Part shown: piece by piece, positions 1 through 8,489 of the stretch
Layout of the letters: each line of letters begins with the position of its first letter
Position numbering within the stretch: the first letter of the stretch is position 1
NCBI GenBank assembly: GCA_018818785.1
Contig: JAHIRF010000002.1
Coordinates: forward strand, 186,001-250,000
Length of the DNA stretch: 64,000 nucleotides
Reading direction: 5' to 3'
Origin: Thermoplasmatota archaeon
GTDB taxonomy: Archaea; Thermoplasmatota; Thermoplasmata; UBA10834
Notes under the pieces: model-generated
The model's input: the letters and a program-made list of their open reading frames with translations, nothing else
Databases searched by the model: none
Told to the model about the DNA's origin: nothing
Position numbers and translations under genes: made by a program

Positions 1-447
1 TTTTGTGAGTTCGGGGTTCTTGGCCGCAAGTTCCTTCAGGACCACGGTGGACACGCTGTCCACTAGTTTCTGGCCCATGGGGGAGATCTTCCTGCCTCCG
101 TCCCGCTCTTTCTGTATCAGTTGGCTTTTCTCTAGCAATTGAATCGTCGAACGTGCTATCGAGCGCGAGCCCCTGACCGCCTTGTCGGGTTTGGCGCCGC
201 GGTCCGCGTAACCACCATAGCAGGCGGCGAGCCTCGTCGAACCCATCGGACCGTCGATGTATATCTTCCTGAGGACGGCAGCGGACCTGATATACCACCA
301 GTCTTCCTGCACAGGACTCTTTTCCTTGTGTCGTCCGGTCTTGACATATGCAGCCCATTCTGGCGGTTTTATCGTCTCGATCTTCTTCAGCTCTTCCGCA
401 AGCCTTGGAATGAGCTTGTCTGCGGGCACATCAAACGCCGTAGCCAT
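1..447 (-). CDS. rps19e: 30S ribosomal protein S19e, C-terminus cut by the window edge
   Basis: Component of the archaeal/eukaryotic small ribosomal subunit, absent from bacteria. Reverse-strand reading from the ATG at 447 stays open for 149 codons to base 1. It contains the family's conserved parts: WAAYVKTG near residue 31, the WWYIRSAAVLRKIY block near 50-60, the DGPMGSTRLAACYGG loop, and GRKISPMGQKLVD near the end. S19e is usually about 150 residues, so only a few C-terminal residues and the stop should be missing. The gene is divergent from ubiX. High confidence from motif content and length. Confidence 0.93.
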   Translation of the reverse strand, partial: MATAFDVPADKLIPRLAEELKKIETIKPPEWAAYVKTGRHKEKSPVQEDWWYIRSAAVLRKIYIDGPMGSTRLAACYGGYADRGAKPDKAVRGSRSIARSTIQLLEKSQLIQKERDGGRKISPMGQKLVDSVSTVVLKELAAKNPELTK

Positions 448-526
448 TGGATTACCTCAAACGAGTGTGACTTACATACTGAAAGCATGTGCCACATGGG
501 TGGCAAAACGCGGATAAGTTGGTGCT

Positions 527-540
527 CATATTTAAATGCT
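527..540. promoter_or_regulatory. TATA-like element between rps19e and ubiX
   Basis: The AT-rich string catatttaaatgct lies in the 180-bp divergent gap. Read on the minus strand it could drive rps19e with a leader of about 55-60 nt. Read on the plus strand it would give ubiX a leader of about 70-90 nt. The near-palindromic TTTAAA core does not settle direction. A second AT-rich stretch near 590 (catatacac) may serve ubiX. Confidence 0.4.
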
Positions 541-627
541 TGTTGCCTATCGATATCGCCAGCATATGGACCGTATCTCTTTGGTAGCATATACACGACC
601 AGGGGAAAAGGCTTTTGAGAGAAGTCG

Positions 628-1191
628 ATGCTTGTGGCAGCCGTGAGAACTGTAATCGGCATCACGGGAGCATCGGGAACGACCTACGGCATAAGGCTTC
701 TGAAAGCGCTCCCCGGCCATAAGACCGTCATCTTGTCCGAGGACGGGATGCATGTGGCCAGGATCGAGATGAACCTCGATAGGATGGACATAGAAGCTCT
801 GGCAGATTGCCATAATGACAACTCAGATCTGGCAGCTCCAGTTGCATCGGGATCGAGCAGATTCGATAATGTCATCATAGCCCCTTGCAGCGTATCAACC
901 ATGTCTAAGATCGCCTGCGGGATATCGGACACGTTGATAACGAGAGTGGCATCGATCGCATTGAAGGAGAGGCGGAAGCTCGTCCTGCTCGTGCGCGAAA
1001 CCCCTCTGTCGACGATACATCTGGAGAATATGCATAGGCTCTCAGCAGCCGGTGCCGTCATCATGCCCGCAAGTCCAGCGTTCTATCCGAACCCAGATAC
1101 GGTCGATGACATGGTCGACTTCCTCGTCGGGAGAATCCTCGACGTACTCGACATAGAGAACTCATTATACAAGCGCTGGGAAGGAGAGTAG
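628..1191 (+). CDS. ubiX: Flavin prenyltransferase UbiX
   Basis: UbiX joins dimethylallyl phosphate to FMN to make the prenyl-FMN cofactor of UbiD-type decarboxylases. The N-terminus has the flavoprotein loop ITGASGTTYGIRLL. The mid region VIIAPCSVSTMSKIACGISDTLITR is the conserved FMN/substrate segment. LVLLVRETPLSTIHLENM carries the family's conserved R-E-TPL motif, and AGAVIMPASPAFYPNP follows near the end. At 187 residues it has normal family length. A GTG at 643 is an equally plausible start, because homologues usually begin just before the TVIGITGAS strand. It converges with the next gene with a 5-bp gap. No UbiD is seen in this window. Confidence 0.9.
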   Translation: MLVAAVRTVIGITGASGTTYGIRLLKALPGHKTVILSEDGMHVARIEMNLDRMDIEALADCHNDNSDLAAPVASGSSRFDNVIIAPCSVSTMSKIACGISDTLITRVASIALKERRKLVLLVRETPLSTIHLENMHRLSAAGAVIMPASPAFYPNPDTVDDMVDFLVGRILDVLDIENSLYKRWEGE

Positions 1192-1196
1192 GTCCG

Positions 1197-3044
1197 TCAC
1201 AGGTAATCGTGTACCTCGTCGAACTCGTCGCTGATGATCTTGTACTCATCCTCGGGAATGCGTTCCTTGTTCACTGGGACGATGACCGATGCGCCGTGAA
1301 TCGCGGATAGGTCGTTCACCCGCTTCACGAATGCCAGCGCCGCTTCGAACCCGTTTTCAGATAGTATGACCTCAAGGCCCTCTATCAGCAGTCCTGAGCG
1401 CTTCGTCGTCATCAGGAAAGTGGAGACGGTCTCCATCGCGTCCCCGTCCAGGTCGTGGATGTTCACGCTGTCTATGTCGGTGGTGCTGTCGCACATGCAT
1501 TTCACGTCGAAATCATCGCCGAGGTCGTGTTGCTCGCGCACCTTACCTGGGAATTCGTTCGTCATGATGAGCGCGGGTCGTCCAGAAAGTCCCATGGCGC
1601 GTATCATGCTGTATCCTCTTCGTGAATCGATGTCCACGATGATGTAGCTTCTACCGCCCTTCACCTCCTCCTGGAATGCACCACATCTAGTGCACTGAAG
1701 AGTATAGGGGTCTTCTTCGCCGGTTGACAGGAAGGTCTCATCACATGCCTTGCACTGGATCGACCGCGTGTGCTCTGGGAACAACACCTCGCCGCATTGC
1801 GGGCACGCCTGCGCCTTCTCCGCACAATCCATGTGCATCTGATGTCCGCAGATGCATTCGTAGAGTTCCTTCTCCGCATCAATCGGACGCATGCACATCT
1901 GACATCTCAGCATGTGGGAATCGTCATCCTGCTTCACGACCGCCTGCTTCACGGGGATGACGAGATCATCCGGTATCTCTAACGTCGCACGGTCATAGAG
2001 CGTCTTGGAGAACACGTAGCTTGCGAAGATGAACCCGGGCACCAGGAAATACATGTAGGAACCGTAAATCATCGTGCCCCTGCTGGCGAATGAGAACATG
2101 AATGGGAGCACATAGAACAGGGAAAGGATTCCGACCAGCGCCCATGTGAACCATCTCACAATCGGGAGCTGCTTGGCTGAACCTCTGAAACGCTTCGGAT
2201 GCTGCATCAGATACTTGCTGAACCTCTTCGCCGATATCCTCAATATCAGTATGCATCCGAACAGGAGCACTATGAAGGATATCTGGCTGTTCTCATAGAT
2301 GCTGAAAGGCTCATAGGTCATGGTCTCTTGGACGGCCGACTCGCCCGGAAGAACCTCGCCCTCAAAGGTATACCAGATGATCGTACCGATGGGGGTCCTT
2401 AGCTCGCTGATCTTTCCTGCAACCAGATCAGGGGATGTGAAGCTGCTCATGCCGAACATCATCACCCGGTCCTTCACTATCAATGTGCCATCGAATGTGA
2501 AGCCGGTGACAGTGTTGAGTGCACCAGCGAAGGTCTCCAACGGAACCTCCGATGGCCTCATGAGCTTCGTGACGCTCTCGCCTATGCAATTGAACCTTAT
2601 GCTGATGGACATCACATCGGTAGAGGAATATCTCGTGTCGACTATGCCCGATGTGGCATGTCTTAATTCGTAATCGGTCATGTTCTCGAAGTCGGTGGGA
2701 CTATTGATCGTCATGCCCCAATGCTGCCTGCCGGCCAGGGCATCCGTGAACGCGACAAGAAACGCTCTGGCCTCGGACACTTCGAGATACTGGTTATCGT
2801 TCGTGTCGAAATTTGTATAATATCCCCTGCTTTCGAATATGGATTGACGCAATTCGATGGCAGGGACGCCTTCGAATGTCAGCTGCACCTTGCCATCGCC
2901 TTCCATCGTGTCCAGGACGGTGAACGACATCTTCGATTCGATAATCATCACGTTCCCATCGTGGGCGGATGTTCCCATGGGAACTGAGACGATGAGTGCC
3001 ATGCACAAGAAGAGGACCAACATTGCTGTCCTGAAACGCATCAT
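1197..3044 (-). CDS. Exported/membrane DUF835 protein with EF-hand-like loop and RING-like zinc region
   Basis: Function unknown. The protein has 615 residues. Residues 1-27 form a signal peptide or membrane anchor. A large extracytoplasmic part holds a canonical EF-hand-type loop (DTNDNQYLEVSE, D80 to E91, with D1/N3/N5/E9/E12 ligands). Three hydrophobic helices follow at about 260-345. A cytoplasmic Cys/His-rich block begins CQMCMRP and continues with CICGHQMHMDC and CPQC, a RING-like spacing. Two further CxxC pairs (CKAC, CTRC) follow. The last ~150 residues match the DUF835 family, seen in archaeal signalling proteins. Zinc and calcium binding are inferred from spacing only. A second DUF835 gene lies at 20418-20981. 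Confidence 0.75.
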   Translation of the reverse strand: MMRFRTAMLVLFLCMALIVSVPMGTSAHDGNVMIIESKMSFTVLDTMEGDGKVQLTFEGVPAIELRQSIFESRGYYTNFDTNDNQYLEVSEARAFLVAFTDALAGRQHWGMTINSPTDFENMTDYELRHATSGIVDTRYSSTDVMSISIRFNCIGESVTKLMRPSEVPLETFAGALNTVTGFTFDGTLIVKDRVMMFGMSSFTSPDLVAGKISELRTPIGTIIWYTFEGEVLPGESAVQETMTYEPFSIYENSQISFIVLLFGCILILRISAKRFSKYLMQHPKRFRGSAKQLPIVRWFTWALVGILSLFYVLPFMFSFASRGTMIYGSYMYFLVPGFIFASYVFSKTLYDRATLEIPDDLVIPVKQAVVKQDDDSHMLRCQMCMRPIDAEKELYECICGHQMHMDCAEKAQACPQCGEVLFPEHTRSIQCKACDETFLSTGEEDPYTLQCTRCGAFQEEVKGGRSYIIVDIDSRRGYSMIRAMGLSGRPALIMTNEFPGKVREQHDLGDDFDVKCMCDSTTDIDSVNIHDLDGDAMETVSTFLMTTKRSGLLIEGLEVILSENGFEAALAFVKRVNDLSAIHGASVIVPVNKERIPEDEYKIISDEFDEVHDYL

Positions 3045-3203
3045 GAGGACCAGTATGGCAGTATCTGGTCAGATTGCTCTTAATGCTTTCGCATCTCATT
3101 ATCACGCATCACAAGCAGAAGCCCTTGTACGGTAGACCTTCGGAATCGACATGGATTCCCTGGATCTGCGGCAATAACGGAACCGGGACGATGCATCATG
3201 CAG

Positions 3204-6086
3204 CTATTCGGCATATACTGCGGGCCGACCAGGCTTCGCAAACCTGCTACGTCCTTTCGGGTCAACCAACTCGGGGTCGTCGACCGAACGAACTTCGACC
3301 GCACATCCGAACTGCTCGCCCAGGAAACCGCTGGCGGCTTTGAGTACCTCGAGCTCGTCGAATTTTGCAGACAGCATGACTCGGTCATGTTCGGCAGCCC
3401 TCGAAACCTCCTGTGCGACATCCTTTGCGAAAGCAGGTATTGCCTTCTTCATCTCAGGAGTCTTCGCATCGGGCATGGCAGCCTTTATCAATGCGGACAC
3501 ATCCACCTTTCCTTTCGGTTGACCGAGTGCAGCTGATAGCATCTCGATCTTCCACGATGGAGCCACCATGATGGAGATCTTCGTAGGGCTCATGCTCGTG
3601 ACCTTCAGGATCTCAGATACATCCTGCATGAGATTCTGGATGAGCTTCTCCTTGGCCTCCTCCGATATCACTTCATCGTTCCTGCTTCCATCGGAGAGTC
3701 GGTGCAGAGATACGAACGGCTTCTGGCCTATGTGTTCCCATAGTTCCTCGGACAGATGAGGTGTGATCGGAGCCATGAGCGGTATCCAGGTTCTCAGCGC
3801 ATCCATCAGGACGCTCCTGCTCTTTCCGCCTCGTCTGAGGTACCATTTGATATCCTGAGATATCTCGAAATACACTTCGTTGGAGTACGAGCGGATATCG
3901 TAGTCTGCCATATGCTCGTGGAGCTTGGCCAGGCGCATGTTCAACCTCGCCAAGAGCCACGCGTCCATTCCGGTGCTCTCCTCGGTCCCTATCCTCAGCA
4001 GATCATCCACAAGGATCCAGGTCTTCTCCAACCGGTCGCTGTAGCTCTCGACCTTCTCGTCATCCCAAGCAACATCGACGAAGAGAGAGGATATGTGCGC
4101 ATAGAAGAGCCGCATCGCATCGACCCCGAACTTCTCTGCAGCATCGGGGATCGGCTGCGCGCCACCTTTCGATTTGGATATCTTGCTACCTGTAGATGTG
4201 ATGTACCAGTTGACCATGATCCCGTTCGGGCGGTGCTCCGGCCTCAAGATCGCCACATGGTTCATCAGGAAGACCGGGAAGTGAACGGTCATGTGCTCCT
4301 TGCCCCCGAGGTTGATGTCGAGAGGATACCAGTACTCGAACTCGGCCCTCATCATGCCGAGGGTCTCCACGGATACGCCCGATTCTGCCTCGACGACCGT
4401 CACATCCCCTTCACCAAGGATCACATAATCGAAGAACTTCTCAGTCATGCCATCGGGTTTTATGATGCCTTCGTTGGCGTATCTGGACAGGACATAATAG
4501 ACAGGATACAACGTGCTATCGGCGATCGCCTCGATTATCCATCTCTGGTCGAACGGGAATCTCGTACCGAGCCAATTGCCAAGGCGGACACATGCTCTCT
4601 CCCTGTACCATTCTATGACGTTCTGTATGTTGTCGAAGTACTCCTTGGGCAGGATCTTCATCGTCCTTGCGTGCTCTTTCGACCGCTCCTTCAGGCCAGG
4701 GTTTGCATAATCGATGAACCATTGGTCGGGTATCTTCCGTACGAGGACCTTCTCACCGCATCGGCAGATGACCTCCTCAGACAGGTCGCGCATGATCGCC
4801 GCTTGGCTGCCAGAGAGCATCTGCGCCCTTATCGCATCCTTAGCGGCCTCGACAGGCTTTCCTGAGAACTCTCCACATGAAGAGTTCATGACACCCCTGT
4901 GGAAGCCGGCCTTGTAGACCTCCTTGGTCGCCTCATCCAATTTGGGATCGGCCATAGTCGAAATGCCCATCCTCTCGCATATCTCGACCGCGGGCATCGG
5001 CCCCCAGCCTGGTGTGTCTATGATCGCGATCGGCTTCGCACCCTCTATCATCTCATCCGTCAGATTGTACCGGGCCCTCATATCGGAGTTGCGCTTGAGC
5101 TCGACCAGACCGATCCAATCGACCGGTGCATCCGATGGGACACTCATGACGAGCCCGGTGCCAATGTTCGGATCGCACAGATTCGACGGGAACACAGGGA
5201 TCATCTTGCCCGTGAATGGCGCCTTGCACCTCTTCCCCATCAACGCGCTGCCGTCCGTCGAACCCAGCACCTTGACCGAATCCATCTGCAGCGCGAGCTT
5301 CTCGGCGGCGGGTCTGCTGACCACCCATGTCTCGCCATCAACCTCTGCATCGACGTATTCCACATCAGGGTTCACCCAGAAGTTCGTGAGGCCGAACACG
5401 GTCTCAGGCCTCAGGGTCGCTGCAACCAGATTCCTGCCGTCATCGAGATCGAACTTCAGCAAGGTGTATTCCAGCACCTCGGCGGTCCCGCCCTTCTGAA
5501 TGTCGGTCTCGGAGGCATCGATCGCAACCGGCCCATGCTCAAGACAGGCCGGTGCGAAATATGGTTTCTGAATGAGCAGTCCATGTGCCTTCAGCTTGCG
5601 CATCTGCCATTCTATGAACCTGGAATAATCCGGATATGTCGTGCATGTGAACCTGCGCCAATCAGACATGAAGCCGAACCGCTTCCAATAATCATTCACA
5701 TAGACCTCGTTGAAGAACCTGACGACACCATCTGCGTTCGCCAGAGATTCGATCGTCTCGGATGTGCACCCATTGGCTTCCAGTATTCCGATAGTTGCTG
5801 GATCCCCTCGCTCCACCTTACGAGCGAAACTGATAGCGCCGTTGCCAGTAGAATGCGTCCCCACAGGGAACAGGACATTGTGTCCAGTCATCATCTTGTA
5901 CCTGACGATCGCGTCGGTGATGGTGTATCCCCTCATATGCCCGACATGGAGATACCCTGTGACACCAGGGTATGCGAATATCATGAAGAATTTCTTCTTT
6001 CCAGGCACGGGATTCGATTCGTTTATCCTGGCCTTGTACCAGGCGGTCCTCCATTTGGCTTCCATCGCCGAGAAATCCAGTGTCAT
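3204..6086 (-). CDS. leuS: Leucyl-tRNA synthetase (archaeal type)
   Basis: Class I synthetase charging tRNA-Leu, 960 residues when started at the ATG at 6086. The open frame runs on to 6311, but the upstream 75 residues are low-complexity and unlike a synthetase. The chosen start gives MTLDFSAMEAKWRTAWY, a typical archaeal LeuRS opening. The HIGH motif is HVGH at 47-50. The KMSKS motif appears as KISKSK near residue 635. A long CP1 editing insertion lies between them, and an archaeal-type C-terminal extension follows. A cognate tRNA-Leu gene lies at 13171. The upstream neighbour on the same strand is a small membrane protein 67 bp away. Confidence 0.96.
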   Translation of the reverse strand: MTLDFSAMEAKWRTAWYKARINESNPVPGKKKFFMIFAYPGVTGYLHVGHMRGYTITDAIVRYKMMTGHNVLFPVGTHSTGNGAISFARKVERGDPATIGILEANGCTSETIESLANADGVVRFFNEVYVNDYWKRFGFMSDWRRFTCTTYPDYSRFIEWQMRKLKAHGLLIQKPYFAPACLEHGPVAIDASETDIQKGGTAEVLEYTLLKFDLDDGRNLVAATLRPETVFGLTNFWVNPDVEYVDAEVDGETWVVSRPAAEKLALQMDSVKVLGSTDGSALMGKRCKAPFTGKMIPVFPSNLCDPNIGTGLVMSVPSDAPVDWIGLVELKRNSDMRARYNLTDEMIEGAKPIAIIDTPGWGPMPAVEICERMGISTMADPKLDEATKEVYKAGFHRGVMNSSCGEFSGKPVEAAKDAIRAQMLSGSQAAIMRDLSEEVICRCGEKVLVRKIPDQWFIDYANPGLKERSKEHARTMKILPKEYFDNIQNVIEWYRERACVRLGNWLGTRFPFDQRWIIEAIADSTLYPVYYVLSRYANEGIIKPDGMTEKFFDYVILGEGDVTVVEAESGVSVETLGMMRAEFEYWYPLDINLGGKEHMTVHFPVFLMNHVAILRPEHRPNGIMVNWYITSTGSKISKSKGGAQPIPDAAEKFGVDAMRLFYAHISSLFVDVAWDDEKVESYSDRLEKTWILVDDLLRIGTEESTGMDAWLLARLNMRLAKLHEHMADYDIRSYSNEVYFEISQDIKWYLRRGGKSRSVLMDALRTWIPLMAPITPHLSEELWEHIGQKPFVSLHRLSDGSRNDEVISEEAKEKLIQNLMQDVSEILKVTSMSPTKISIMVAPSWKIEMLSAALGQPKGKVDVSALIKAAMPDAKTPEMKKAIPAFAKDVAQEVSRAAEHDRVMLSAKFDELEVLKAASGFLGEQFGCAVEVRSVDDPELVDPKGRSRFAKPGRPAVYAE

Positions 6087-6153
6087 CTTGGTCAGCCAGC
6101 AATATGACGGAAGGGTTGATACCAATAAAAGGTTTCTTGAGAAGCCGATATCC

Positions 6154-6450
6154 TCAGGCTCCGCGCCTCTTGCTGTGCAAGAAGAACGCAGCTGGACCCG
6201 CAGTCGCCGACACCACTCCCACGAGGCTGAGCACAAGCCCGATGAACAATGGCAGGGAGGATGAGCTGAAGACCTCATGGGATTCGGATGTCGATCCATC
6301 GCTACCCGCACTGACCGTTTCGAGTGAGGATAGAGAGTATACTGTTATGACGAAACCCATGACGAACAATGCTATGCCGACCCCCACAACGATAGGTGTT
6401 CCCTTCAGCTTGAAGGGGCGCTTGCGGTCGCTATCATCATTTGATGCCAT
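6154..6450 (-). CDS. Small membrane protein, unknown function
   Basis: 98 residues. A charged N-terminus (MASNDDSDRKRPFKLKG) is followed by a transmembrane helix at about 18-42, a Ser/Glu-rich loop of about 25 residues, and a second helix at about 65-90 ending in a short basic tail. No recognised domain. It sits 67 bp upstream of leuS on the same strand and may be co-transcribed. Nothing in the sequence reveals a role. Confidence 0.6.
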   Translation of the reverse strand: MASNDDSDRKRPFKLKGTPIVVGVGIALFVMGFVITVYSLSSLETVSAGSDGSTSESHEVFSSSSLPLFIGLVLSLVGVVSATAGPAAFFLHSKRRGA

Positions 6451-6600
6451 CTAGTAGATTCCCCTCTAGTCTAAAAGATGCATACAAGATGCTGTTGATA
6501 AAACTTGCCGGTGTCCATGGACATATTGGTGCAATCATGGACCCGTATGACTGGCAGACCAATTTGAGGGCCACGTTTCGACCGGCCAGGTGATTGGGTA

Positions 6601-6658
6601 TGACATTATCAGACGAAATGTGACATTTTGGATACCTATATATATGATTGTATGACAT
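6601..6658 (+). promoter_or_regulatory. Promoter with three TGACAT direct repeats upstream of the RHH gene
   Basis: TGACAT occurs at 6601, 6621 and 6653, each inside a similar context (TATGACATTA, TGTGACATTT, GTATGACATA). The repeats are 20 and 32 bp apart, close to two and three helical turns. The string ctatatatat (6637-6646), a good TATA box, lies between the second and third. Ribbon-helix-helix proteins commonly bind such short direct repeats, so these are candidate operator half-sites for the regulator encoded just downstream. The repeats are directly visible; the binding is inferred. Confidence 0.5.
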
Positions 6659-6698
6659 ATGTTCCTTCTGCGTCAGCAAATTGGGATGGGATGCACAC

Positions 6699-7079
6699 AT
6701 GAACGACCCGTTGGAAAATGAACGAATAACTCTTCGCCTTGATTCGGAGGATCTCCGGCTCATCGACGAGTTCATAACGAACAGCAACGAGTTCTCCAAC
6801 AGGTCGCAACTAGCACGCGCGGCAATACGCGCATACGTGGATGCAAAGCTAGGGTGTGCAGAGGGAGCGAGCAACAAACCGAACGAGGTGGTCGTGGAGC
6901 TACCACCTCTAGTGATGGATACCGTAACACACCTCGTGACTGAGGGCGTCTACAATTCGGTGTCCGAGGCGCTAAGCGACTGCGCCCGACACCACTTCCT
7001 CCACGCGGAGCACGTGGAGACCATAAAGAAGGACGTTACGCAGCTGAGGAGCACGGTTAAGGTCGTTCCCCGAGCTTAG
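6699..7079 (+). CDS. Double ribbon-helix-helix transcriptional regulator next to ftsZ-like gene
   Basis: 126 residues from the ATG at 6699; the frame is open upstream to a TTG at 6648, but that would overlap the promoter. It has two tandem RHH-like segments. The first is ERITLRLDSEDLRLIDEF..SRSQLARAAIRAYVD, a classic CopG/MetJ strand-helix-helix. The second is EVVVELPPLVMDTVTHLV..SVSEALSDCARHHFL. An intrachain pair would act like an RHH dimer. The next gene on the strand is an FtsZ-family gene. RHH regulators adjacent to ftsZ are known in archaea, for example CdrS in haloarchaea, so control of cell-division genes is a reasonable inference. Confidence 0.8.
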   Translation: MNDPLENERITLRLDSEDLRLIDEFITNSNEFSNRSQLARAAIRAYVDAKLGCAEGASNKPNEVVVELPPLVMDTVTHLVTEGVYNSVSEALSDCARHHFLHAEHVETIKKDVTQLRSTVKVVPRA

Positions 7080-7116
7080 GCACTGTTTGTGGGCGCCTTG
7101 GCATGGTTGGGGGATT

Positions 7117-7130
7117 CTCTCAGTTGAGAG
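7117..7130. repeat. Short inverted repeat between the RHH gene and the ftsZ-like gene
   Basis: CTCTCA-GT-TGAGAG forms 6-bp inverted arms in the 92-bp gap before the ftsZ-like gene. It is followed by another gagagg/cctctc pairing. A single reverse-oriented TGACAT (ATGTCA at 7144-7149) lies 27 bp before the next start codon. This could be an operator or an RNA hairpin; the sequence does not decide. Confidence 0.3.
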
Positions 7131-7171
7131 GACCCTCTCTCGAATGTCAACGGTGAACGGAGGCCAGAAGG

Positions 7172-7960
7172 ATGACGGCGGAAGAAGGGAACAGCACGGA
7201 AGAGATAATCAATTCATTGGGAGCGAGTCTGGGCGAACCGACGATAGCAGTTGTTGGCTGTGGAGGAGCGGGCTCGAACATCGTACATCGCATGTACTGG
7301 AAGCACAACAGGGTCGAGACCGTTGCCATCAACACGGATGAGGAGCACTTGAGAAAGACGGATGCCCACAGGAAAGTGTTGATAGGCAAGAACGTGTCCT
7401 TCGGCAAGGACGCCGGCGGTTACCCCGAGATCGGTGAGCACTGCGCAGAGAAGGCTCGCGAGGTCATACGAGAGGCGATAAAGGGCTACGACATCGTGTT
7501 CGTCGTCGCAGGAATGGGAGGCGGCACCGGTACGGGCGTAGCACCCATAGTGGCCAATGTCGCCAAGGAGATGAACGCGATCTCATTCGCTGTGCCGATA
7601 CTTCCATTCGAGGTCGAGGGCGCCAATCGCATGAAGACTGCGGTGGATGGGCTCGCCAAGCTCAAGGATAATGCGAGCTTCACAATCGTGCTCGACAACA
7701 ATAAGTTGATCGGCCTGGGAGACTCTCTGTCAGTCTCAGACGCTATGGGAGTCATCGACCGGAGCGTCATGAAGATCGTGGATTCCGTTTCGCAGCAGAC
7801 CAGCTCGTATGTGAGCTCGCTCATGGAAGAGATATCAGGATTCACGGATACGGATGCATCGGAAGAAATGCCGCAGACCATGCCTTCAACGATGGAAGGA
7901 CCGATGATACATGCGGATCTGAACCCGATGCTCAACAATTTCGGGCCTGGCTTCTTCTGA
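7172..7960 (+). CDS. FtsZ-family GTPase lacking the T7 loop and C-terminal domain
   Basis: 262 residues, against about 350-400 for normal archaeal FtsZ. The GTP-binding domain is intact: GCGGAGSN at 29-36 (T1 loop), INTDEEHL near 53, and the tubulin signature GMGGGTGTG at 114-122. The LPFEVEGANRM and VLDNNKL segments correspond to later conserved GTPase-domain parts. The H7-like helix (about 186-208) is followed by SQQTSSYVSSLMEEISGF. The catalytic T7 loop (NxDFADV in FtsZ) and the C-terminal activation domain are absent. The tail is acidic/Met-Pro rich and ends FGPGFF. A good ribosome site (ggaggccagaagg) precedes the ATG. No leftover domain is encoded downstream, so this is not a simple frameshift. 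It probably binds GTP but cannot complete a partner's active site. Confidence 0.85.
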   Translation: MTAEEGNSTEEIINSLGASLGEPTIAVVGCGGAGSNIVHRMYWKHNRVETVAINTDEEHLRKTDAHRKVLIGKNVSFGKDAGGYPEIGEHCAEKAREVIREAIKGYDIVFVVAGMGGGTGTGVAPIVANVAKEMNAISFAVPILPFEVEGANRMKTAVDGLAKLKDNASFTIVLDNNKLIGLGDSLSVSDAMGVIDRSVMKIVDSVSQQTSSYVSSLMEEISGFTDTDASEEMPQTMPSTMEGPMIHADLNPMLNNFGPGFF

Positions 7961-7994
7961 GAAGCCCATGGACGAACGATCGGAGGGATAGCCC

Positions 7995-8402
7995 ATGAGA
8001 CGCATCCTCAATGATTCCGGAAATTGGCTTAAGACGATTGACGAGTCAGAATGGAACGAAATCAGGAAGGACTATCTCGAAGATGAGATCAGAAGCATAT
8101 GTGAGCCTTTCGTCTTCGACCCGGATTCCGTCCCGGAGAATGAGGAGAAGTCGATCGGTTCGGTGTTCGTGCCTGCACGGTGTGGCACCGGAAAGCGTCT
8201 GAATGGAACCATCGGCAACGTGATGATGAAGAGGGTGTCTCATGATGATACGCACAGCTTTGAGGTTCACGTGAAGGTCTGGACCGCGTCCGGTCGCGAA
8301 CCTCCGAGATTGGCAGATGTGCACGCGTGGAGATTCGATTCCGTACACGAAGCGGAGCGATTCATCTCGCCGCCGTCGAAGAATAACTTCGCTTGGGTAT
8401 GA
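7995..8402 (+). CDS. Hypothetical protein downstream of the ftsZ-like gene
   Basis: 135 residues, no recognised domain. The N-terminus is rich in Asp/Glu/Arg. The middle (SVFVPARCGTGKRLNGTIG, then HSFEVHVKVWTASGREPPRLADVHAWRFDS) looks like a compact beta-rich fold with a single Cys. It starts 34 bp after the ftsZ-like stop on the same strand, so it is probably co-transcribed and is a candidate partner. No homologue is recalled. Confidence 0.6.
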   Translation: MRRILNDSGNWLKTIDESEWNEIRKDYLEDEIRSICEPFVFDPDSVPENEEKSIGSVFVPARCGTGKRLNGTIGNVMMKRVSHDDTHSFEVHVKVWTASGREPPRLADVHAWRFDSVHEAERFISPPSKNNFAWV

Positions 8403-8489
8403 TGATCGAACGAGAAACCCCTTCCGCGGGTGTTTTCAGATAGATTAAGACGACAAATGGTTTCTAGTCGCAAAGCGCTAACCATCTCG

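Noticed and set aside
3756-6107. Long plus-strand open frames (369 and 402 codons) opposite leuS
   Set aside because: They are antisense shadows of the leuS codons, have no recognisable domain, are rich in Arg/His/Pro, and leuS motifs on the other strand are unambiguous.
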